Origin: Adiantum capillus-veneris
Taxonomy: Eukaryota > Streptophyta > Polypodiopsida > Polypodiales > Pteridaceae
Direction of reading: 5' to 3'
Length of the DNA: 64,000 nt
Assembly (NCBI GenBank): GCA_014529385.2
Contig: CM043958.1
Coordinates: 140,780,234-140,844,233 of the forward strand
The position numbers and the translations under genes are program-made. The notes beneath the pieces are model-generated. The model was not told where the DNA came from and did not search any database. It worked only from the letters and a program-made list of their open reading frames with translations. Below are positions 56,277-64,000 of this stretch, one piece after another; positions within the stretch are counted from its first letter, which is position 1; each line of letters starts with the position of its first letter.

Positions 56277-56644
56277 AGCATCGGCAACACGATCATCGAC
56301 ATCATCAATAAACTGATCATCATCATCAATATCAGATCATTGCTCACATCATTAATACATTATCATCACAACATCATTAATGTCATAATCATTAGCATCA
56401 TCATCAAACCTTCAGCTTGTAGTAGGAGGCTTCGCGAGTAATACATGTACATCCCAATATTATACATGAGAGAGACCTTTGTGGAGCAACAATTTATGTC
56501 TCACCTATGAGGCTTCATGATGGAGCCGGGGAACTTCTAAAAAGGGTGAGAGGAGTGAGAGATCTGGGGACTATATAGGGCGAGGAGAGGAGTTGATGGC
56601 CCCTCTCGAGTCTCAATGGCTCACGCATATTTCATATTCGGTTT
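56277..56644 (+). other. 368-bp segment present only in copy B
   Basis: Copy A reads AACATT-GCAGGC across this point, whereas copy B has 368 extra bases. The extra part starts with a degenerate ATCATC/ATTAGCATC low-complexity stretch and continues with unique sequence (GAGGCTTCATGATGGAGCC, GGACTATATAGGGCG). No terminal repeats or target duplication were seen, so a deletion in copy A is as likely as an insertion in B. Confidence 0.85.
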
Positions 56645-56725
56645 GCAGGCAACCAGTGAAGTCCGATTGGGAGTGTGTGCGACTCGAGGCTTCGAGGCCG
56701 TTTAGATAGTAGACTCCCCCACAGC

Positions 56726-56914
56726 TCGAGGCCTAGTTGAGGGCAAGGGGAAAATGATGATTGCGGGCAAGGGAAAAGTAGAAATGCCGCTCCAATAGAG
56801 AAAAATAATGTAAAAACTCAAAAAAATAACCTAATTTTCTAAACTTTCCTCTTAACAAAATCAAGGGAAGGAATTTTGCATGTTTGTAAATTGATTTTTC
56901 CCCAGCAGTGCCAC
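56726..56914 (-). mobile_element. Truncated hAT-type MITE (copy B)
   Basis: Partner of 36268-36456, same truncation. Confidence 0.7.
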
Positions 56915-56999
56915 CCGCCCTCTTTTCAAGTGTGCGCACTGGTCGATCAGGGCACGTCTCCCCGCTAGTGCTCGAGAGCAAGCCTGGTTTCTACGTCCG

Positions 57000-57203
57000 G
57001 TGACAGTTGCACTTGCAGTCTCCATGGCCAAAGAAGTTGAAGTTGGCAGTCAGCTTGCATCCTTGACCTTACTACCTCCCACCCGCCTCAACGTACTCCT
57101 GGTGATAATTGCACTTGCAGTCGCCATGGCCAAAGCAGTTGAAGTTGACAGTCAGCTTGCATCCCTGACCTTACTACCTCCCACCCGCCTCAACGTACTC
57201 TGT
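57000..57203 (+). repeat. 102-bp tandem duplication (copy B)
   Basis: Partner of 36542-36745. Confidence 0.8.
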
Positions 57204-58090
57204 TGAGGTTGGATACCCCGGAGGCATCTTCAACCCCCCTCACTTGCCCTACTTCTCTGGCTGAATACTGCCAGGAGAAGGAGATTGAAAATGGCTAGCT
57301 TGGCATGAGAGAGAGAGAGAGAGAGAGACTCTCCATGCTTGCAATGCCTGCACACAACAAAGGTTGACAACTTGAAAGGTAGAGGTTGGCAGTACTGGAG
57401 AGAAAAAAAAAAGACATCGCTGGATATATGGGGAAAAAGAGAGGAAAAGGGTGATCGTCGGTGCTGCTCCAGATGAATGAATGCAAGCGACACGCAAGGA
57501 AAGGGGGAGCGGGGGAGGCCAAGGCGAGTGAGGAGGGCCAAGCACGTTCTGATGTAGAAAAAGCTGAGCATGCCAGCAAAAATGTGCAAAGAGGGTCAGC
57601 TTCAGAATTCGGTAGCCAGTGCCCTACCTTGCAACACTCTCCGTCTCCTCTCCTCTGGGCGCCTCTTAAGAGGGCATCAAGAGAGAAAGGCCAACTCTTC
57701 CTGTGACTCAAGACGGCTGAAGCACTGCCTCGTGTTGAGTGAGCCTACACTGCGCCCTCGTGCTGCGGGGTGTGGTTATTATCTTGCACTACCTCGGGCA
57801 ACGGGGGAGTTGCTTCCAGCGAAGCAAGCACATGCCCATGGAGGTGGATTGCCAGCTCAGCGCTAAGTGCCCGCGTGGATGGGAAGCGGCTAGAAGGGGA
57901 AGCGGCATCGTGAAGGTTGGAGCTTGGAGCATTTGCTGCCACCTGGCAGGCAGACTCTCTCAATTAAGATGATATAAGATATAAGATAAGATATAAGATT
58001 TTCACTCATTGGGAAATCTCACATGTTGCCTTTCTAAGGTTAAAGCTGTGTGTGTGCGTGCGCGCATGATAGAGAGAGAGAGAGGACCTC

Positions 58091-58232
58091 ATGGTATGCC
58101 GTTTGTGAATATGTGAATGAGGAAACAGTTGAAGCTGACGTGCGAAAGCGGTTTCTGTATGTGAACGAGGAAAGAGCTGAAACTGATGTGCGAAACAGGA
58201 GGTGTTGACTAGTGAGCTTCCGCTTGTTAATA
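58091..58232 (+). repeat. Minisatellite, left of Helitron (copy B)
   Basis: Partner of 37640-37781, with two or three substitutions. Confidence 0.8.
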
Positions 58233-59100
58233 TCTATACTATCTATAATGGGGGGAGAGATTCAGGTTGCCACGTGTTAGCAAATCCTTGCTCCGGCCAA
58301 CATCTCCTCCCCCCCCTTTGGCGTGTGCAAGTTCCGAGTTCTCCCCAGTTTCGTATAGCGAGTTTACAACGGCTACAAATGAATTTATCTAAAAACCCGA
58401 GTTTCAGGTTGCCACGTGTTAGCAAATCCTTGCTCCGGCCAACATCTCCTCCCCCCCCTTTGGCGTGTGCAAGTTCCAAGTTCTCCCCCAGCTTCGTATA
58501 GCGAGTTTACAACGGCTACAAATGAGTCTATCTGGAAACCCGAGTTTCATCTATACTATCTATAATGGGGGGAGAGATTCAGGTTGCCACGTGTTAGCAA
58601 ATCCTTGCTCCGGCCAACATCTCCTCCCCCCCTTTGGCGTGTGCAAGTTCCGAGTTCTCCCCCAGCTTCGTATAGCGAGTTTACAACGGCTACAAATGAG
58701 TCTATCTGGAAACCTGAGTTTCATTCAGCTTTAATGTTACCCGCTCTTGCCCTATTGTGAGTTGTGCACACCTCTTCACCTTAACATGGCGCCGCTCCTA
58801 CCCTGTCGTTTCTTCCCATGCACACCTCAAGGCTTCAAGCTTCAGCCAGCTCCGTTCGCCTACTCTTGAGTCCTCACGTTTGCACCATTCGCCTACTATT
58901 CAACATCTTGGTCCAACATCATCAGACCTGCTCCCACTCTCTCTCTATCTCTCTCCCTATGGATAGAGCTTGACACTTCTCCTAGCGACGACGGTCTCCA
59001 TGGGCGGCAAGGACGTCCTGCATCCTCCCTATACTCCATTTCTGACCTGATTGGGTGCTATCTTCTCAGTGAGGTACTGTGGGCCTTGGGATCTACATAT

Positions 59101-59160
59101 GAGAGAGAGAGAGAGAGAGAGAGCTTCTGCGCTCATGGCTCCATTGCCATATGAGATTTA

Positions 59161-59241
<81 letters not shown>
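59101..59241 (+). repeat. (GA)n and (TG)n-(GA)n microsatellites (copy B)
   Basis: The GA part of the compound tract is about 46 bases against about 33 in copy A. Confidence 0.93.
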
Positions 59242-59242
<1 letters not shown>

Positions 59243-59358
59243 CTTTCGAGAAATGGATGAAGCACCAACAGCCACCGACTCCTGAAACTTGCCCGCTTGT
59301 GATGCCAACCTTGAAAACTGTATACATTTGGTTCTATCCACCAGCCGGCTCTCCTAAT

Positions 59359-59500
<142 letters not shown>

Positions 59501-59594
59501 CGCGCAGGTTCATGCTTATTGTGGTGTGTGTGTAATCCCACCTACAATTTTTGCTTCATGCAGCTACCCACCACCCAACAGATCTTCGGATAGC

Positions 59595-59614
59595 CCCCCC
59601 CCCCCCCCCCCCCC
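59595..59614 (+). repeat. Poly-C run (copy B)
   Basis: About 21 C against about 10 at the partner site near 39092. Confidence 0.9.
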
Positions 59615-60339
59615 CTCTCTCTCTCTCTATCTCTCAGGATAGTTTCCTACGACGTTAAAACTCTCTTCTTCTTCAACTATCCTACGACGTTAAAACTCTC
59701 TTCTTCTTCTTCTCTTTCTACCTCTGCAGGTTCACACCGATTGGTAGCCCGCTTCTGAGTCCATTGAAAAGTATCCAGGTTAATTTTCAACAATAGATGC
59801 TGGATGGCTAATTGGCGTTGGCGGTAGGTGGGAGTTGAAAGCAACTACCCAGCACAGTAGCATGCAGAGGTGAGGGCTGGGCCGTCTGTAGCTAGGGTTG
59901 TGAGGAGGTTGTGGAAGGCCAGTAGGTGTACACAGATACGGGTTGCAGCTAAGGTAGAGACATTTATGGATCAAAAGGGGCAACCTTAAGCTCCTATCGC
60001 AGCACTGGGGCCATCGATGTTGGTGGTGAGGCGTCCGTCTTAGGAATCGGAGGTGGGGGCAACCACGAAATCTATAGGTGCTCACTATGGAGAGGATGAA
60101 GCTTCAAGCTCCTCGCTACCATCGATATGCACACAGCCTGGGGAGCACGCGAGATGGTTGGGAGGGTGCTAAATTTAGGTTATGAAGAAATCTATATCTA
60201 TACTATTTATCTAGGGGGAGGGATTCTGTACCCCCTCCTAGACACGTGGTGAAAGCTCTTTCATCCGGCCAAGTCTGGCGATAGTGTGCCCTGCACAGAG
60301 AGAGAGAGGGAGAGAGAGAGAGAGAGAGAGCCCATTAGG

Positions 60340-60556
60340 CAGTGTTCGGGAAAAATGTGTCTCAGTTTACTATCGTGTCGTTTTCAATTTCAAAAATGCC
60401 AATTGAGGGCAAGGGGGAAAGGAGAAATTTCGTCTCAAAATAGAGAAAAATAGTGTAAAAACCTAAAAAAGTAACCTAATTTTCTAAGATTTCCTCTTGA
60501 CAAACTCAAGGAAAGGAATTTTGTATGTTTGGAAAAATGATTTTTCCCGAACATTG
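60340..60556 (-). mobile_element. hAT-type MITE (copy B of 39820)
   Basis: Same ends and CCATTAGG target duplication. Confidence 0.92.
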
Positions 60557-60820
60557 CCATTAGGTGTGTAATTTGTGCACTCTGGACTGTAAGAGAGTTG
60601 TTTGCACGCTCCACTCACACTGTGCATCTCTGCCATGCAAGAGAGCGACGCATGTTGCCATGATGTACAACAGTATTCATAGTCTCCAGTGTCCATGTCT
60701 AGGGGTGATGGCAGTCGAGAGGCGTGGTCACGGAGGTGGACTGTTCGCGTTGATCTCCATGCTACTTCCATACAGGTGAAACATTGTTCGTGCTTATTTA
60801 CATCACACAATGATCTTATA

Positions 60821-61027
60821 CAGTGTTCGGGAGAAATCATTATTTCAAACATCGAAAATTCCTTTCCTTCAATTTGCCAAGAGAAAATTAGGTTACTTTT
60901 TCAGGTTTTTACACTATTTTTCTCTATTTTGGGGCGGAATTTCTCCTTTTCTCCTTGCTCTCAACCAACATTTTGGAAATTGAAAACAACACGATATTAA
61001 GCTGAGACACATTTTTCCCGAACACTG
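60821..61027 (+). mobile_element. hAT-type MITE (copy B of 40301)
   Basis: Same ends and ATCTTATA target duplication. Confidence 0.92.
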
Positions 61028-62448
61028 ATCTTATATAATATTGTTGATGGCATTCCTGAGACCAATCATAGTACGGCGTCACAGCCCCCAAGCATCCCAA
61101 CTCCCCAAAAAACCAAGTCGTTGGTGCTAAGTCGTCGAAGTGGAGTGACAGTGACGGTGCTGACAGCGGACCCAAAGACTCGATGCTCATGAGTTGGACT
61201 CTCGCCAGCTCAAGCCACCTGTCATCACTAATGAACCGAATGCTAGATTAGGTCTGAAGCCTCTTATATAACCTTAGGTTTCATTGGCGACCTCATGGAA
61301 AGTGCCATTTCATCTCTGATGCGGTTGAGCTCATGGAAAGTGCCATTTCATCCTCTAATGCCGTCGACGCCTCTCTTTATATTGATGTTACTGAGCTCAC
61401 CTCACCTCAAGCACCGCAATCATCCTGGCAAGTTGTCCAGCCTCAAAGCGTCACACAATGGTTATGATGCTATTGATATTAGATCTTCTCAATATACCCA
61501 ACATAGTGCATTCACATTTTCATCACCCAAATACGTAGCTCTTTGCGACATCTCATGGTGATGGTGATCGGATGGATCTAGACATGCACCAGAGCATTCA
61601 AACAAGGATCGTGACAGAATCGCAAATAATCGATAGCCCTCAAACACCCACTTGCAGCAGTGATGATGGTGCATGAGCCCGAGTTAGAGAATCTCCCCCC
61701 TACAGAGATTCTAATGAGAAAACTAAAAAATCAAACATCAATCTCTTGCCTCTTTTACTTGTGTGCATAGCGGTGGTATGAGGTCTCGACTACAAGAGAG
61801 ATCATGTGAGTGGAACTCCTTTCCAAAGATTGGCTTTTTATTGAACCAAGGTACTTGAAGCTAGGCTCATGCCCTGTTCCAAAGAGGAGCTGTGCCAAGT
61901 CTATAACTAGGATGTCTTTACCCGCATGCGATATGCTAGAGGCATTATGTGTATTTTACAATGTGAATATGATAGGGAGGTTCTACCATCTAACTCTTAA
62001 CAAGTAATACTAGATAACACCTTATCAGATATACAACACTTCACATCATTGATCTACACATAGGCTATGGCATGCAATGGGTAGCTTTTCTTTATGCACT
62101 CGCATTGAGGCCCTTTGGGCTCCCAAGTTGAGATTCATAGGAATAGGGCCTCTGGAGAATCCATTGATAAGGATAAGGAAGAAACTGACGGACATGGCAA
62201 ATACCTTGCACGTGTTTTTCTACTTAGTAATCTTTGGTGACGTCTCAGCTTGGCAGGTGATCACGACCGTCTTCTCTCTCTCTCTCTCTCTGGTCAACCA
62301 CCCATCCCGGGGTCTCCAGCTCTCAAGGTTTGATAGCCACAATATTTGAGGCTTCTTCCTGTTTCTGTTGCTACTCTTTGTATCTACTGACTTCTTGGCC
62401 TCAATCTATGTCACAGTCCTACGGTAGAGAGACTTGCAACCATCATGT

Positions 62449-62486
<38 letters not shown>
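62449..62486 (+). repeat. (CT)n microsatellite (copy B)
   Basis: About 38 bases against about 80 in copy A. Confidence 0.94.
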
Positions 62487-63473
62487 GATCTGTATGTGTG
62501 TGACGTGAGTCTATTTTGGTAAATTGGAGTAGATAGGTGCATTTTTGAAGGAACACTTAGTCTAATGAGGCCAAGCTAGGCCATGTATGCGAGGCTCTTG
62601 CAAAGGCTTTCTTCTACCGCCATGCACATCTCAATAAGATGAAATTTTACTATGTTTCCATGTGTTTTATTGACTTTAAGCACACAAAAGCCTCTCAATA
62701 TGGCATCATTGTGACCTTTTTGCAAAGTTGTGAGGGCAAGAACTTGCAGTTCTGAGCTTTGATGGGTTGTGAGAATGAGTGCATGTCCTCCAAATCATTT
62801 TCCCTCTAGCCTTCATTCGTTGCTACAGTTTGGAAAAAAATCATTTTGGCATTTGCTACTGTAGGTGATCCTTAGTTAAAACTCCACTCTCCACAATTCA
62901 TGTTGCAAAGTGAGTGGAAGACCCTCACTTTCGAGGGGGGGTGCTGCCCAAGTGAAGGCTTTTTTGTATTATAATGGTTGTGTGTGAGCGTGGATGAGCG
63001 CTCTCTATCATCGGGCTGTCCTAAGCCCAACCTAAGAGGTTGTTTGCCAAAATTTAGGAGTATCTAGATAAAAATACACAATTTTTTTCCAAGATATGTA
63101 GGTTTTGTCATCCTCAAAATGTATTGTATGAGGTAAATTTCAAACTTTGCAGGTGAGATTACACTAGCTAGACCATCGGGACGTGGTGTTGGGGGGAGAG
63201 AGAGAGAGGGACCTTAGAACTAGGGCTCCATATTTTTTTTTTTCAAAAAACTTGGTTTAATTCTCAAATACATTAGATTTTTCGACTCTTTTAAGGTAGA
63301 TTTCAAATTTTGAAGGTGGGATTAAAGGCTAAACCTAGGTAATTTTTGAGCACTACTCAAAGGACTCTAAAGAGAATACTTTTTTTGATCTACTTTTATA
63401 AAATTTGTCAAGAGCAAGGGGCTTCAAGGTAAGAGGGGCCATGCCGTCGCAGGAGGCGGCGCCGTTTTACTAG

Positions 63474-63618
63474 TGTGAATAAAAAAAGAGCTGAAGCTGA
63501 TGTGCAAAAGCGGAGATGCTGACTAGTGAGCTTCCGCTTCTCTTGGATATGACTGAGGAAAGAGCTGAACCTGTTGTGCAATAGAGAAGAGATGCTTGCA
63601 AGTGAGCTTGCGCTTATC
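63474..63618 (+). repeat. Minisatellite, right of Helitron (copy B)
   Basis: Partner of 43002-43146. Confidence 0.75.
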
Positions 63619-64000
63619 ATGCTACCGGCGGCACTTGTGTGCCTGGTAGCAATATTGTGGGGGTCCGAACGCAGGGGGCGGCAAGAGCAATGGCAGCTGC
63701 CTCCGGCACCCGGCCCGCTGCCACACCAGACACTGGCCGAGCTAGCGAAGCGGCACGGGCATAGCCTCATGTCTCTGCACCTGGGCTCGGTCCTCGCAAT
63801 CGTGGCCTCCACACCCCAAGCCGCCCAGCTCCTCCTCCAGAGCCACGACCACTGCTTCGCCTCCCGCCACCGCTCCGCCGCCACCCTCCACCTCGCCTTT
63901 TAACCGCTCCGGCATCCTCACCTCCCCTCCTCCGCTTACTGGCGCCGCATGCGCCAGCTCTGCTCATCCGACCTGTTCTCCCCCAAGCGCATCCTCTCTT
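63592..64000 (+). pseudogene. Cytochrome P450 exon 1, copy B (cut by the window end)
   Basis: Identical to the start of the P450 at 43120 except for a base change turning Tyr into Cys in the membrane anchor (LPAALVCLVAILWG). It has the same in-frame TAA, at 63901-63903. The remainder of exon 1 and exon 2, if present, lie outside the window. Because both copies carry the same stop, the lesion arose before the duplication, or the two sequences are alleles of one locus. Confidence 0.85.

Overview
The window looks like land-plant nuclear DNA, most likely from a fern (inference). It has intron-containing and decayed plant genes (beta-tubulin, a cytochrome P450 of the CYP71-clan type, a PLS-type pentatricopeptide array), plant Ty1/copia and Ty3/gypsy elements, MITEs and a Helitron, and very many long (GA)n, (GT)n and (TA)n tracts. 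The pentatricopeptide wording (VSWSALIAGYAQQEQGQKAL) and the DUF7869-type transposase-like gene match what I recall of fern proteins. No search was run, so the species is not named. I find no gene that is clearly intact: every recognisable coding region is a fragment or carries stops or frameshifts.

Layout. 0-5 kb: a beta-tubulin exon fragment and short tandem duplications. 5-8.1 kb: an unrecognised decayed coding region followed by a decayed Ty3/gypsy integrase. 10.3-10.6 kb: three 88-bp repeats. 10.6-13.9 kb: a broken DUF7869-type gene on the minus strand. 14-17.7 kb: retrotransposon remnants, tandem repeats and a small unrecognised coding-like piece. 19-23 kb: long microsatellites, a tandem array of three 216-bp MITE copies and a 96-bp duplication. 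23.24-29.53 kb: a minus-strand Ty1/copia element with both LTRs, PBS and PPT, whose integrase region is interrupted by a rearranged and partly inverted second copia fragment. 30.2-30.5 kb: a 272-bp terminal-inverted-repeat element with a tRNA-like box A/box B segment inside.

32.8-64 kb: a large near-identical direct duplication. Copy A starts near 32,787 and copy B near 52,926; B runs off the window end. Each copy carries a Helitron (A 37,782-43,001; B 58,233-63,473) inserted into a minisatellite just upstream of a P450 gene. Helitron-internal passengers include two hAT-type MITEs with perfect 8-bp target duplications. The P450 (exon 1 43,120-43,959, exon 2 45,315-45,944) has an in-frame stop in exon 1 that both copies share. 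Between the P450 and copy B lies a 4.5-kb decayed pentatricopeptide array (47.1-51.7 kb) with about twelve repeat units. The two copies differ mainly in microsatellite length and one 368-bp indel, so an assembly artefact from two haplotypes must be excluded before the duplication is called real.

The most interesting items are the Helitron with its reconstructable empty site beside the P450, the self-inverted nested copia, the hAT MITE family with exact TSDs, the pre-duplication P450 lesion, and the inverted microsatellite block between related flanks at 29.9 and 31.1 kb.
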